Position numbers and translations under genes: made by a program | Origin: Gammaproteobacteria bacterium | Lineage (GTDB): Bacteria; Pseudomonadota; Gammaproteobacteria; Steroidobacterales; Steroidobacteraceae | DNA length: 64,000 nucleotides | NCBI GenBank assembly: GCA_003164785.1 | Contig: PLUE01000017.1 | Span: 62,001-126,000 of the forward strand | Direction: 5' to 3' | Shown here: piece after piece, positions 53,323 to 62,960 of the stretch | How positions within the stretch are numbered: the first letter of the stretch is position 1 | How the letters are laid out: the number at the start of each line of letters is the position of its first letter | The notes under the pieces: generated by a model | What the model saw: only the letters and a program-made list of their open reading frames with translations | What the model was told of the DNA's origin: nothing | Database searches by the model: none

Positions 53323-54935
53323 CACTCGCCGCCGACCATGCCAGGTATGATCCCCGGCACGATGTATTGCTGAATGATGACGATCACCACCAGGATCAGC
53401 GTCATCACGACGCTGTGCACAAAGGTGCGCGCCAACACCGCCCCTTCCTGACCTTTGAGATGGGTCACCGACACGCCGGTCGCGATGTTCTGCGGTGAGA
53501 TCATCTTCGCCAGAACGCCGCCGGAGGAGTTCGTCGCGGCGAACAACAAGGGGTTCAGATGCAGCTGCCGCGCCGCGACCACCTGCAGATTGCCGAACAG
53601 GGCGTTGCCCGAAGTGTCGCTGCCGGACAAAAAGACGGCGATCCATCCCAGGAACGGTGAAAACAAAATGAACGCATGGCCGCTCGAGGCGACCGCCAGA
53701 CCCAGGGTATAGGCCAGACCGGAATAATTCATGACGTACGCCAACCCGACCACCAGCATGACCGTGAGGACCGCCAACCAGATCTGCCGAATGGTGCGGC
53801 CCATGCACCGGATCAATTCCCTGACAGGCAGGCGCACGAGGAGCGCGGTGATGAGCGCCGCGACCAAGATCGCCGTCCCCGTGCCGAGCGGCTGGAAGGC
53901 CCATACCGCTGCATAGGGTTTGTCGTGGTACAGCGTGATCGACACCGCCCGATCCAGCCACGGCCATGAAACGTCCCGCTGGCCGAACGACGCCACCTGC
54001 AAATAGGTCCACACCACCACCGTCGCCGATACGATGAACCACGGAATCCACCCCTGCCAGGCACCGATGTCGGCGCGCACGGCGCCCGGCATCCGCTCGA
54101 TCTCGAACACGGGATCTTTGGCCGGGCGCCAGACCTGCAGAAACAGCACCGTGGCGACCAAGGAGCCGAGCGCCGCCAGGACATCCGTCAAGGTGTAGTC
54201 CAAATAATTGGATGCCGCGAACTGCGCCAGTCCGAAACTCAAGCCCGCGATCGCAATGACCGGCCAGAGGGCCCGCACCGAACGCCAGCCGCCGTACAAC
54301 ACCATGACGTAGAACGGCAGAAACACCGCCATGAATGGCAGCTGCCGGCCGATCATCGCGCCCAGCGCCTGTGCCGGGAGACCCGTGACCGCCGCCAATA
54401 CCGTCACCGGCGCGCCGAGCGCGCCGAAGGCGACCGGCGTGGTGTCGAAGATCAGCACGAACACCAACGCGTCCATGGCCGAGAAACCCACCATGATGAG
54501 CAGCGATGCCGTGATCGCCACCGGCGCGCCGAATCCCGCGACGCCCTCGAGCAACGCGCCGAAACAGAAGCCGATGACGATGAGAATGACCCGACGGTCG
54601 TTCGGCAGGTTCGTGATCACCCATTCGCGAAACGCATCGAAGCGTCCCGACGCCACCGCGATGTTGTAGAGGAACAGCGCATTGATGACGATCCACATGA
54701 CCGGCCAAAGAGCGAATACCGCGCCGTTGAGCGCCGCCGCACAGGCGATGCGTACCGGCACGCCCCAGAGGGTGACCGCGATCGCGAAGGCCACCAGCAG
54801 ACCGGCCATGCCCGCCTGCCAAGCCGGGCGTCTCAACACGCCCAAAAACAGCAGAACGGTCGCGATGGGCAACATCGCCACGAGCGCAGACAAAGCCAGG
54901 CTCCCGCCGACGGGAGTCAACACCTGATGGAACAT
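53322..54935 (-). CDS. L-lactate permease (LctP family)
   Basis: 537 residues with about 13-14 helices. Family hallmarks are ALWPVMWIVINALFLYNIAV, GFCFGALLEGVAGFGAPVAI, FGALGAPVTVLA, and near the end FLSGSDTSGNALFGNLQVVAA and KMISPQNIATGVSVT. Known LctP and GlcA proteins import lactate or glycolate with a proton. It is followed by hairpins and preceded by the rhodanese-like gene 15 bp upstream on the same strand, so it may be read through from the quinoprotein-accessory genes. That arrangement would link it to short-chain alcohol or acid oxidation. Confidence 0.93.
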   Translation of the reverse strand: MFHQVLTPVGGSLALSALVAMLPIATVLLFLGVLRRPAWQAGMAGLLVAFAIAVTLWGVPVRIACAAALNGAVFALWPVMWIVINALFLYNIAVASGRFDAFREWVITNLPNDRRVILIVIGFCFGALLEGVAGFGAPVAITASLLIMVGFSAMDALVFVLIFDTTPVAFGALGAPVTVLAAVTGLPAQALGAMIGRQLPFMAVFLPFYVMVLYGGWRSVRALWPVIAIAGLSFGLAQFAASNYLDYTLTDVLAALGSLVATVLFLQVWRPAKDPVFEIERMPGAVRADIGAWQGWIPWFIVSATVVVWTYLQVASFGQRDVSWPWLDRAVSITLYHDKPYAAVWAFQPLGTGTAILVAALITALLVRLPVRELIRCMGRTIRQIWLAVLTVMLVVGLAYVMNYSGLAYTLGLAVASSGHAFILFSPFLGWIAVFLSGSDTSGNALFGNLQVVAARQLHLNPLLFAATNSSGGVLAKMISPQNIATGVSVTHLKGQEGAVLARTFVHSVVMTLILVVIVIIQQYIVPGIIPGMVGGE

Positions 54936-54950
54936 CGTTGTGGAAAGCCT

Positions 54951-56006
54951 TTATGGGTTGTTGGGCGTCGGGGACGTCGCTTTCATGTCGCGAACCATGT
55001 AATCGATCGCATGATTCCAAGCGTTGTCGCTGTCACCGCGGAAATCATAGGATTTTCTCGCCGCGATCTGGCCGGTCTTCACGTCGTGCAGCTCATACGT
55101 CAGCGTCAGGATGAGGCCGCTCACCCGGTCGACCCACGCGACCAGCACCAGATCGGCGTGCAACTGGCGGCCCACGTCCAAATCGCAGCCATTGCAGTCG
55201 TGCAGATACGCCTGCTGCGATTTGAGACGGTCGATCTGCGCCTGTGCCGGGCCATCGTCGACCAGTTCGTACAGCCCGCTCGCCGTGAGGTCGCGACGCA
55301 GTCTGGCGCTCTCGGTCTTGAGCCTCGCATCATGTTCGGCAACGAACTCCGGACCTCCCAAATCGCCCGCGAGCTCCAGGTCCAGGACCGCCAGCGTCGG
55401 CAAAACCGTCCGCGCCGGCGCGCCCGATACGACCGATGCCGTGGCGGGCGCCGCCAGCGGCTCCGCCACCACCGTGGACCGGCCCGCCGCCGTCCACCCC
55501 TCGATGCCGTCCGGGAACCAGTAGACTCTTTTGTATCCCGCCTCGATGGCGCGCCTCGCCGCGTTCCAGCTCAGCCAGCATTGTTCATGACAGTAGACGA
55601 GCACGGGCGCCGCGAGATCTCCCGACGTGGCCGCGCCCAGGCGGTCTCGATACCACGCCTCGACCGACGCGGGCACCTCGCCCGCGCCGACGCCGGGCAG
55701 CCAAATCGCACCGGGAATCGCCTTGTGAGGCAGCGGCATCCACGGCGCCCCCGGCGCCATGTCTGCCGGTCGCGCGGCAGCATTCGATACATCGATGACG
55801 ACGGTGCCGCGCTCCTTCAAGAGCGCCTCGACTGCCGCGACGTGAATCACCGTACCACCTTGCAGTGTCGCCGGAACGGGCGCGTTCATGTCTCCGGTCC
55901 AATATCCGGACGGCTCCGGCACCGCCCGCGCGGCCGCCAGCAAGCTCCACAGCAACGCAGGCGCCAGCGCGCATAACGCAAATCCTCGTCGCCCGCCGGT
56001 TTTCAT
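54951..56006 (-). CDS. PQQ-associated CXXCW rhodanese-like protein fused to a DUF2380/DUF3280-like domain
   Basis: 351 residues. A signal peptide (RRGFALCALAPALLWSLL) is followed by a rhodanese-type domain with the motif YCHEQCWLSWNAARRAIEAG. The CxxCW pattern defines a group associated with PQQ-dependent alcohol oxidation. From about 205 on (LPTLAVLDLELAGDLGGPEF) a second domain begins, with a conserved CNGCDLDVGRQLHADLVL, matching the DUF2380/DUF3280 group found in the same loci as a separate protein. The fusion is uncommon to my knowledge. It is exported to the periplasm, where quinoprotein dehydrogenases work. ATG 56006 is chosen for the signal peptide. Confidence 0.8.
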   Translation of the reverse strand: MKTGGRRGFALCALAPALLWSLLAAARAVPEPSGYWTGDMNAPVPATLQGGTVIHVAAVEALLKERGTVVIDVSNAAARPADMAPGAPWMPLPHKAIPGAIWLPGVGAGEVPASVEAWYRDRLGAATSGDLAAPVLVYCHEQCWLSWNAARRAIEAGYKRVYWFPDGIEGWTAAGRSTVVAEPLAAPATASVVSGAPARTVLPTLAVLDLELAGDLGGPEFVAEHDARLKTESARLRRDLTASGLYELVDDGPAQAQIDRLKSQQAYLHDCNGCDLDVGRQLHADLVLVAWVDRVSGLILTLTYELHDVKTGQIAARKSYDFRGDSDNAWNHAIDYMVRDMKATSPTPNNP

Positions 56007-56016
56007 GTCGCGTATC

Positions 56017-56874
56017 TTAACCAGTCGGTGCGGGCACGTCGAAGCTCTGCCCAAAAGTCTCATCCTTGGTGTCGCGCACGAGCACCTTGAGCTGACCCTT
56101 GTGAGGTGCTATGAAGCCGAATCCGATGACCGGATCCGAGCTCAGGGAGATGTCCGAGTCCAGGTGCATGACCTGCGCGCCGTCGAAGCTGACATCTACC
56201 GTGCGGATGAACATCGCCGGCGTATACAAGCGCGTGAGCTGATTCATCTGCATCCCGTTGAAGTTGGGGTGACGGATCATGAGCTGCGCCTGCATGGGCT
56301 TGCCCGCGACGAACGGGTCCGTGATTCTCAACTTGATGTGACCGAGATCCTGCATCGCCTGCTGCTCGTCGCCGCCTGCCGGCGCCGAACACCCCCCGGC
56401 CGCCTTGACGAATCGCGCAACCGAATACAGCTGATCGTCGGTCGTCTCGGCCACGGCATGAATGTAGGTGTACGCGTTCACGCGCACGCGGAGCTTCAGC
56501 CGGTGCGGATCGCCCTGGGGTCCGAAGGTGAAGTGCGCCGCCAGCGGGCCCGGGTTATTGTCGATGATGAGATAGATGCCCTTGATCCGGCGGTCACCCG
56601 TCAAGGTCAGATCGACCGGGACCAGCGCCGCGTCCAGGGCGCGCGCCGGTGCATCGATGCTCAGAAATCCCGCGCCGTCCTGAATGGGCCGATTCGCGAA
56701 TATCGCGTGCTGCAGATCCTTCCAACGCACCGCGCGCGCAGCCTCTTCATCGTCCGCGACCGGGGATGCGACGGGTTCGGCGACCGCGGCGCGCGCCACC
56801 CCGGCCGCCACGCCCAGTGCGCCGCAGACCGCCAGTGCAAGCGTCCTCACCACCCTGTTGAGTGCTACTCCCAT
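56017..56874 (-). CDS. Quinoprotein dehydrogenase-associated SoxYZ-like carrier
   Basis: 285 residues. After a signal peptide (TLALAVCGALGVAAGVARA) comes a SoxY-like domain (about 45-165, with GIYLIIDNNPGPLAAHFTFGP) and a SoxZ-like domain (about 190-285, with ITDPFVAGKPMQAQLMIRHPNF). This is the fused carrier that accompanies PQQ-dependent dehydrogenases. The sulfur carrier Cys-containing GGCGG tail of true SoxY is not present at the expected place; GGCSAPAGG near 175 may replace it. ATG 56874 overlaps the metallohydrolase stop by 10 bp. Confidence 0.85.
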   Translation of the reverse strand: MGVALNRVVRTLALAVCGALGVAAGVARAAVAEPVASPVADDEEAARAVRWKDLQHAIFANRPIQDGAGFLSIDAPARALDAALVPVDLTLTGDRRIKGIYLIIDNNPGPLAAHFTFGPQGDPHRLKLRVRVNAYTYIHAVAETTDDQLYSVARFVKAAGGCSAPAGGDEQQAMQDLGHIKLRITDPFVAGKPMQAQLMIRHPNFNGMQMNQLTRLYTPAMFIRTVDVSFDGAQVMHLDSDISLSSDPVIGFGFIAPHKGQLKVLVRDTKDETFGQSFDVPAPTG

Positions 56875-57797
56875 TCGACCTCCTTGAACGCCTGCGTCAC
56901 ATTGTGGCCGTGGTAGTCGTCGAACAACTTCCACCTGCCGCGCTCGGACTGTCCCACGGTGGCCACGGCTGTGCCGATGTCCAGGCCCCGCTTCACGGCG
57001 ACCCGCGTCTCGCGCAGCACCACGTCCAGATACCGCTCCAGATCGGCGGTGGCACCCGGCCAGCTTACGCTCACCGGCCCATGTCCGGGTACTGCGCGTC
57101 GCGCCGCAACCGTTTTCAGGAGCGCCAGTTCGTTCTGCCATCCTTTGATGTTCCCATCCAGGGCGGGAACCCGTCCGACGAACAGCAGGTCTCCCGTCAA
57201 CAGCGTGCCGCTGACCGGGTCGAACACCGATAGATCGCAGTCCGAGTGCGCGACGCCGTGTGCGGTGAGCAGCAGAACCCGGTCGCCGAGATCAATCCGC
57301 GCGCGGGCGTCGATCAACCGGGTCGGCGCCACGAGCGGTCCTGCGTGGCCCTTGCCGAGAATGGCCTCGAGCGTCGCACGATAGTAGTCGCCACGCTGCG
57401 CCATGGCGTTCGGCAGCCGGGCGTGGCCGATGAACTGCGGTTTGTCCCGCTCGAACGCGCCGGCGCCGAAGATATGATCCGGGTGGACGTGCGACATCAC
57501 CACGTGACGAATCGGCAGGGTCGTGATCTCGCGTATTCGCGCGCGCAGACGCTCCCCATCGGCGAGGCAGCCGCCCGGATCGACGACGGCGACCGCATCG
57601 CGCCCCACGATGAATGCCGCATTGGCGATCGCATCGCCATTGGCGGCGCTCGCATCCTCGTCGAGGCCACGACGCACGTGAACGCCCGGGGCGATGGCTG
57701 TCGTGACCAGCGACGTAGGATCCGCCTGCGAGCGCCCGGCAATTCCCACGGCGCACAGGATGCCGACGCCCCCCAACAACACCTCGCGGCGGAACAT
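56865..57797 (-). CDS. Quinoprotein relay zinc metallohydrolase (MBL fold)
   Basis: 310 residues. A twin-arginine-like leader (MFRREVLLGGVGILCAVG) suggests Tat or Sec export. The metallo-beta-lactamase core has the ligand motif SHVHPDHIFGAGAF (HxHxDH), a second His in GHARLPN or AHGVAHSD, the bridging Asp in TGDLLFVGRVPALDG, and a last His in PGHGPV. The family is regularly encoded with SoxYZ-like and CXXCW proteins beside PQQ dehydrogenases. ATG 57797, 7 bp after the methyltransferase stop, is better than 57848, which would overlap it and delay the leader. Confidence 0.85.
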   Translation of the reverse strand: MFRREVLLGGVGILCAVGIAGRSQADPTSLVTTAIAPGVHVRRGLDEDASAANGDAIANAAFIVGRDAVAVVDPGGCLADGERLRARIREITTLPIRHVVMSHVHPDHIFGAGAFERDKPQFIGHARLPNAMAQRGDYYRATLEAILGKGHAGPLVAPTRLIDARARIDLGDRVLLLTAHGVAHSDCDLSVFDPVSGTLLTGDLLFVGRVPALDGNIKGWQNELALLKTVAARRAVPGHGPVSVSWPGATADLERYLDVVLRETRVAVKRGLDIGTAVATVGQSERGRWKLFDDYHGHNVTQAFKEVEWE

Positions 57798-57804
57798 GCG
57801 CCGA

Positions 57805-58551
57805 TCAGCCGCCCTTGCGGCACACCATGAGGATTTCATCGACGTCATTGGTCTCGATCATGCCGGTGTGAAAGTCGAGCTTCTTCTGGAATCGAAGTCC
57901 CAGCGGCATGAAGGCTCTGTTGTACCACCACAGGGCGCGCTCGCGATGATTGATGAGCCACCACATGCCGACATCGAGAAGCCGCGATGACTTCGGCTGC
58001 ATTCCAAACACGGCGCTCTTCTCGACGACCAGACCATGCGCACCCAGCTTGCCGCACAGCCCATCGGGCTCATAGCGCCGCCGATGGCCGACGAAGTCGT
58101 CGAACGGGGTCCATCGCGTCGGATGCAGTGGAACGGAAAGCAGCAGAACGGCGCCGGGCTTGGCCACGCGGCATATCTCCGCCAATGCCCCATCGTCGTC
58201 ATCGACGTGCTCGACGATGTCGAGGGCGCACACCAGATCGAAGCTGTTGCCGGCGAAGGGCAGCGCGGTCACCTGGCTCAAGGTCACCGACGCGCCGCGG
58301 CCCCGCAGCTTGGCCAGCGCCGGCTCGCTGATGTCCACGAACTCGGTGTTCTCGAGCGGCAGTCGCGGGCGCAGCCCCGGCGCTACTTCCAGCTGGCGGC
58401 CGCCGTGCGGCAAGAGGGATTGCACCAGCGGCCAGGTATTGAAGCGGTCAGCTTCCACCAGCTTGGCGCCCGACCACAGCGAATCGTAATAATGGCGGTT
58501 GACGTCAAGAAGCTCTCCTGCGCTACGCACCTGCGAACCCGGCTGAATCAT
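57805..58551 (-). CDS. SAM-dependent methyltransferase
   Basis: 248 residues. The class I fold is recognisable although motif I is weak (RQLEVAPGLRPRLPL in place of a glycine-rich loop). Motif II region is EFVDISEPAL, and motif IV reads LVCALDIVEHVDDDDGAL with ICRVAKPGAVLLLSVPLH after it. The C-terminal portion includes an arginine/tryptophan-rich segment (WWLINHRERALWWYNRAFM). It heads the four-gene run with the metallohydrolase, SoxYZ-like and CXXCW proteins, so it may modify a quinoprotein-related factor, but no target is known. Cytoplasmic. Confidence 0.82.
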   Translation of the reverse strand: MIQPGSQVRSAGELLDVNRHYYDSLWSGAKLVEADRFNTWPLVQSLLPHGGRQLEVAPGLRPRLPLENTEFVDISEPALAKLRGRGASVTLSQVTALPFAGNSFDLVCALDIVEHVDDDDGALAEICRVAKPGAVLLLSVPLHPTRWTPFDDFVGHRRRYEPDGLCGKLGAHGLVVEKSAVFGMQPKSSRLLDVGMWWLINHRERALWWYNRAFMPLGLRFQKKLDFHTGMIETNDVDEILMVCRKGG

Positions 58552-58615
58552 GCGGGCACTCTAGCATCCCTCTCCGGCAAACCACAGGCGGAACACACAC
58601 CCGCGCCAAATTCCG

Positions 58616-60598
58616 TTAAGCGCCCCCGGCGGCGAACGCGGCCAGCATGTCTTCCTCATCATCGGGGTGCGCGACGTTGTCGCCGAGCAGCAGCATGCAT
58701 TCCTCGGCGGGCATGGGTCGTGCGAACAAGAACCCCTGCCCCACCATGCAGCCCAGCTTGCGCAGGATTTCCACCTGTTGATAGCCCTCGATGCCTTCGG
58801 CGACGACCTGGATCTGCAAGTGGCGCGCGATGTCGATGATCGCGCTCACGATCGCAAGATCGCTCGAATCCGTGACGAGGTCGCGCACGAAGCTGCGGTC
58901 GATCTTGAGGGAATCGACGCGCCAATTCTTCAGGTAGCTCAGGCTGGAATAACCCGTGCCGAAATCATCGATGGCGATCTTGATGCCCATGTCGCGCAAC
59001 CGTCCCAGCGTGTCCTGACTCTTCTCGCCCATCTTGACCTGGCTGTTGTCGAACACCGCGCGCTCGGTCATCTCGAGCTGCAGCATCTCAGGCCGCAGAT
59101 TGTGGGTCTTGAGCAGCGTGGAAATCGTGGATTGAAACTCGCCCCGCTGCAGCTGCGCAGGGGCGACATTCAACGACACGGGCACGAGTGCCACGCCCGC
59201 GCGGCGCCACGCGCTCATGGTCTGCAGGGCGCGATGCAGCACGAAATTACCCATCGGAACGATGAGCCCCGTCTCCTCGGCCACGGGAATGAATTGATCG
59301 GCCGGAATCATTCCGTGTACCGGATGACGCCAGCGCATCAGCGCCTCGAGTCCCACGATCTTGCGCGTGGTCAGGTTGACGAACGGCTGATAATGCACAT
59401 CGAGTTGCTTGAGGCGCAGCGCCTCGCGCAGCGACGCTTCCATCGCCACCCGGTGCTTCAATTTCCGGTTCATGGCGTGGCTGAACAGCTGCACGTTGTT
59501 GCGGCCGCGATCCTTCGCTTGGTACATGGCTGTATCGGCGTGTTTGAGCAATTCCCCCATGTCGGCGCCATCGCGCGGAAACAGGCTCACGCCGACACTG
59601 CCGGTGGTTTGCAGCGGATGGTGATCGATGACGATCGGACGATTGAGGGACGCGACGATGCGCGCCGCGCCCTGCGTTACCTCATCGTAAGACTTCAAAT
59701 TGCGGAACACCACCACGAACTCGTCGCCGCCCATGCGGATCACGACGTCGGAATCCCGCACGCAGGCCCGAACCCGGCTGGCGACTTCCTTCAAGAGTTT
59801 GTCGCCGGTTTCATGGCCGCGGGTGTCATTGATGTGCTTGAAGCGGTCGAGGTCCAGGAAGACCACTCCCAGCATGGCGTTGGCGGCCCGCGCCTCGAGG
59901 ATCGCCTGCGGCAGGAAACTCGCGAGATGATGCCGGTTCGGCAGGCCGGTCAGTTGATCGTGATGGGCCATGCGATCCAGCCGCTGTTGATTGTCGATCA
60001 GCTGCTGCTCCACTTTACGCCGCACCGATATGTCATGCGTCACGTAGACCAGCACGCCCCCGCCGTCGACCTCGAGGTTGTTGCAGCGCACCTCGATGTC
60101 GACGAGAACCCCGCTCTTGCAGCGCTGTTGCATGCTGAGTGCCAATCGCGAATCGACGTTGCGCAGGCGGCCGAGCACGGCCTCGGGCGAGGCGGTGCCG
60201 TCGGCGAAAAGATCCGTCAACGTCAACGCTGCCGTCTCCTCTTCCGTGTAGCCGAGGCGCGCCAGAAAAGCAGGATTGCAGTACTGCACGCGCAGCGTGG
60301 CCGAATCGACGATGACGATGCCATCATTGGTTTGATCGATGATGGCCTTGTAACGCGCATCGACGGCGCGCTGCCGCCGAAAATGTCCGCGGATGGTGTA
60401 GAAGATGCCCGCGGCGAGCGCCGCGAGCAATGCCGCCGCCCCGCCCACCAGCGCTGCGACGGAAGCGACACTCCAATGCGATGCCACCGCCCGCCCGGTG
60501 ACCGCGAACGCCAGAGCACACACCCCGAGCGTCGCACCCACCATGCTGAGTCGTATCGGCCGATCAAGCGGGATCAAGCCCCTCAATACATTGAACAT
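58616..60598 (-). CDS. Membrane PAS-GGDEF-EAL protein, c-di-GMP turnover
   Basis: 660 residues. Two N-terminal helices (about 15-72) are followed by a PAS domain (about 80-195). The GGDEF domain (about 215-375) has an intact RMGGDEFVVVF, so cyclase activity is possible. The EAL domain (about 390-640) has GLEALMRW, NVAPAQL, LEMTERAV, IDDFGTGYSSLSYL, KIDRSFV and VVAEGIE, so hydrolysis residues are present too. Which activity dominates cannot be read. The PAS may sense a ligand or redox. No signal partner is adjacent. The long plus-strand frame covering this gene is antisense shadow. Confidence 0.95.
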   Translation of the reverse strand: MFNVLRGLIPLDRPIRLSMVGATLGVCALAFAVTGRAVASHWSVASVAALVGGAAALLAALAAGIFYTIRGHFRRQRAVDARYKAIIDQTNDGIVIVDSATLRVQYCNPAFLARLGYTEEETAALTLTDLFADGTASPEAVLGRLRNVDSRLALSMQQRCKSGVLVDIEVRCNNLEVDGGGVLVYVTHDISVRRKVEQQLIDNQQRLDRMAHHDQLTGLPNRHHLASFLPQAILEARAANAMLGVVFLDLDRFKHINDTRGHETGDKLLKEVASRVRACVRDSDVVIRMGGDEFVVVFRNLKSYDEVTQGAARIVASLNRPIVIDHHPLQTTGSVGVSLFPRDGADMGELLKHADTAMYQAKDRGRNNVQLFSHAMNRKLKHRVAMEASLREALRLKQLDVHYQPFVNLTTRKIVGLEALMRWRHPVHGMIPADQFIPVAEETGLIVPMGNFVLHRALQTMSAWRRAGVALVPVSLNVAPAQLQRGEFQSTISTLLKTHNLRPEMLQLEMTERAVFDNSQVKMGEKSQDTLGRLRDMGIKIAIDDFGTGYSSLSYLKNWRVDSLKIDRSFVRDLVTDSSDLAIVSAIIDIARHLQIQVVAEGIEGYQQVEILRKLGCMVGQGFLFARPMPAEECMLLLGDNVAHPDDEEDMLAAFAAGGA

Positions 60599-60773
60599 AA
60601 TAATGGACTAGTCGATTACTTAATCAGGTCCAATTATGTTCGTTGCACCATGGAGTGGTTGGAATACGCCGCACAGTCTGCGGACGAAAGTAGCGACGCA
60701 CGACGCACTGTGGCCAGGTTGAAAGGCGCACGCAGCAAGATTAGGGGAAAGCCGTACCCGGCCAAGCGATCGG

Positions 60774-61535
60774 TTAAATCGCGAGGCGGCGGATATACTC
60801 GTGCCGTCGCTTGGTTGACTTGACGTGGCTTCCATCGAGCGCATCCGGCTCGGTGGCCGCCAACAGATCCTCGATCACACGCGCCAGATGATCGCGCATC
60901 GCCGCCCGGGCGGCCTTCGGATCATGCTTGCGAAGGGCGTCGAGGATGCGCCGATGTTCGCTCACCCGCGGCTGCACGCCGACGCGGCGGGCGCGCTCCA
61001 GCATGTAGACGCAGAGCGGTGACTTGTGCCGCATGTCCAACAGATTTTCGATGACAGTGGCGATCGCGGTGTTGCGGGTCGCGCGCGCGATCGCGATGTG
61101 AAACCGCCGGTCCGCGGTCCAATCTTGTTGCTTGCGCGCGTTCTCGTCGACCATCTCGGCAACGATGCGCTCCAACTCTTCCAAGCGATCATCGCTGATG
61201 GTCGTGGCAGCCAGTGCCGCGGCTTCGCCCTCGAAGAGGCGGCGCGCCTCGGTCAGTTCGAACGCACCGATGTCCAGATCGCCGCCCCCCTCTGTCGGAG
61301 GTTTGTCGGTGACGTAGATACCCGACCCGTGCCGGGATTCGGCCAACCCGCGGATCTCGAGCGAGATCATGGCCTCGCGGATGGTGGGCCGACTCACTTT
61401 GAATGTGGCCGCCAGATCCCGCTCCGATGGCAGTCTTTCGCCGGGCTTGTATCTGCCGGACATGATGGACGCCATGATCGTACTCGCGACTTGCTGATAG
61501 AGCTTGCGGGTATCGGAGGTGGTGTTCATTCTCAT
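60774..61535 (-). CDS. FadR/GntR-family transcriptional regulator (FCD domain)
   Basis: 253 residues. Winged HTH at 13-80 (LYQQVASTIMASIMSGRYKPG, LPSERDLAATFKVSRPTIRE). The helical FCD domain (about 100-235) carries metal or ligand residues in DRRFHIAIARATRN, EHRRILDALRKHD and AMRDHL. Such regulators respond to small acids such as lactate, gluconate or pyruvate. The start is ATG 61535 or 61529; the upstream frame to 61661 is hydrophobic nonsense. It is divergent from the xdhC-like gene with 74 bp between, so control of that gene or itself is likely. Confidence 0.9.
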   Translation of the reverse strand: MRMNTTSDTRKLYQQVASTIMASIMSGRYKPGERLPSERDLAATFKVSRPTIREAMISLEIRGLAESRHGSGIYVTDKPPTEGGGDLDIGAFELTEARRLFEGEAAALAATTISDDRLEELERIVAEMVDENARKQQDWTADRRFHIAIARATRNTAIATVIENLLDMRHKSPLCVYMLERARRVGVQPRVSEHRRILDALRKHDPKAARAAMRDHLARVIEDLLAATEPDALDGSHVKSTKRRHEYIRRLAI

Positions 61536-61609
61536 GAATCTTGACCGCTTCCCCGGCGGATGGCAATTATCCGCGACGCCAGCGTGCATACTTTGCGACA
61601 ATACAATGC

Positions 61610-62710
61610 ATGCATGGGGTAGCACGACGAAAAGTACGGCTCGATACGAGCCTCGAATCATTGCTGGACCGTGCGCCGCGGAACTCCGACCCCAAAGTGC
61701 TGGCCACGGTCGTGGCGACGGCCGGGTCGACCTACCGCAAGCCCGGCGCCCGCATGCTCATCATGGCGGACGGCACGTATCTCGGACTGTTGAGCGGCGG
61801 CTGCCTGGAGGCGGATCTCAGCACCCACGCGAGATCGGTGCTTGAAAGCGGCATCCCAAGGGCGGTCGAATACGACATGCGGGGCCCCGACGATATCCTC
61901 TTCGGCATCGGCGCGGGCTGCGAAGGGGCGATGCGGGTATTGCTGGAGCCGGCGGGGCCCGGCAGTTTGGCGGCGGGCGCCCTGGCCGGCGCCGCTGGCA
62001 TGACCGGCGCCGGCCAGCCGACATCGCTGGTGGCCGTGCATGAGTCGGCCGACCTGCCATTGGGAACCTACGATGCCGGCGCCCTCCTGCCCGCGGAACT
62101 GGTGTCGGCAGCCCAAAGCGCGCTCGCGGACGGCGTATCGCGCGACATCAAATGGCATACGGGCGAGCGACGTACCCGGGCCTTCGTCCAGTATCTGGCG
62201 CCGCCGCCCCACCTTCTGATCTGCGGCGCGGGGCCGGATGCGCAACCGGTGGCGAATACGGCGCTTTCACTCGGATGGCGGGTCACCATCGTGGACCATC
62301 GTCCCGCGTATGCCATCCCGGAGCGCTTCCCCGCTGCGAAGGTACTGCGCAGCGACGCACGCCAGCTGCGCTCCGTCGTGGCGCTCGATCAATGCCATGC
62401 GGCGGTCGTCATGAGCCACCATCTGACCTCGGACGTCACGTACCTGCGCGAACTCGCCGCGGCGGGCACACCGGATTACGTCGGGTTGCTCGGGCCGGCC
62501 GCGCGTCGGCAGCGCATTTCACAGGAACTCGGCGCCGACGTCGCCGAGAAGCTACGCTTCCGGATCCGCGGGCCCGTGGGCATCGATATCGGAGCCGTCA
62601 CGCCGGAAGGCATCGCGCTCGCCATCGTCAGTCAGATTCACGCGGCGTTGTCGGACCCACGGAATGCCGCCGATGCATACCACGGGAACGGCGAGAGCAA
62701 TCCACGATAG
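61610..62710 (+). CDS. XdhC/CoxI-family molybdoenzyme accessory protein
   Basis: 366 residues. The N-terminal XdhC_CoxI domain contains VVATAGSTYRKPGARMLIM and LLSGGCLEADL with the conserved Cys that can bind molybdenum cofactor. The C-terminal Rossmann-like XdhC domain begins HLLICGAGPDAQPVANTA and includes VMSHHLTSDVTYLREL and VGLLGPAARRQRI. Members insert sulfurated cofactor into xanthine dehydrogenase-type enzymes. No such enzyme lies in the window, though purine-ureide genes occur 28 kb away. ATG 61610 is the first in-frame start with fold; a start at 61541 is possible. Confidence 0.88.
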   Translation: MHGVARRKVRLDTSLESLLDRAPRNSDPKVLATVVATAGSTYRKPGARMLIMADGTYLGLLSGGCLEADLSTHARSVLESGIPRAVEYDMRGPDDILFGIGAGCEGAMRVLLEPAGPGSLAAGALAGAAGMTGAGQPTSLVAVHESADLPLGTYDAGALLPAELVSAAQSALADGVSRDIKWHTGERRTRAFVQYLAPPPHLLICGAGPDAQPVANTALSLGWRVTIVDHRPAYAIPERFPAAKVLRSDARQLRSVVALDQCHAAVVMSHHLTSDVTYLRELAAAGTPDYVGLLGPAARRQRISQELGADVAEKLRFRIRGPVGIDIGAVTPEGIALAIVSQIHAALSDPRNAADAYHGNGESNPR

Positions 62711-62960
62711 GTAGTCCCAGACTCCGTCGGCCGCATGCGAATCCTGACAGAACGAATCAACATGAGCATGCTTCGTACTTCCATATGCAAATCGTTGCAG
62801 ATAAGCAACGCATTGCGCTGCATCGTGGGATTGCTGAATTGCGCGGCTCGCGTAGAATTGCCGCGACACGGGCTGGCACCCGCAATACAACAACGAATAC
62901 CGGGTAAACGGCTGGGAGTACATCTACTTGTATCGTTTAAGCGGCAGACGGGAGACAACA

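Noticed and set aside
58667..60823. 718-codon open frame on the plus strand
   Set aside because: It is antisense to the GGDEF-EAL gene and shows no domain; its composition is typical of a shadow frame.
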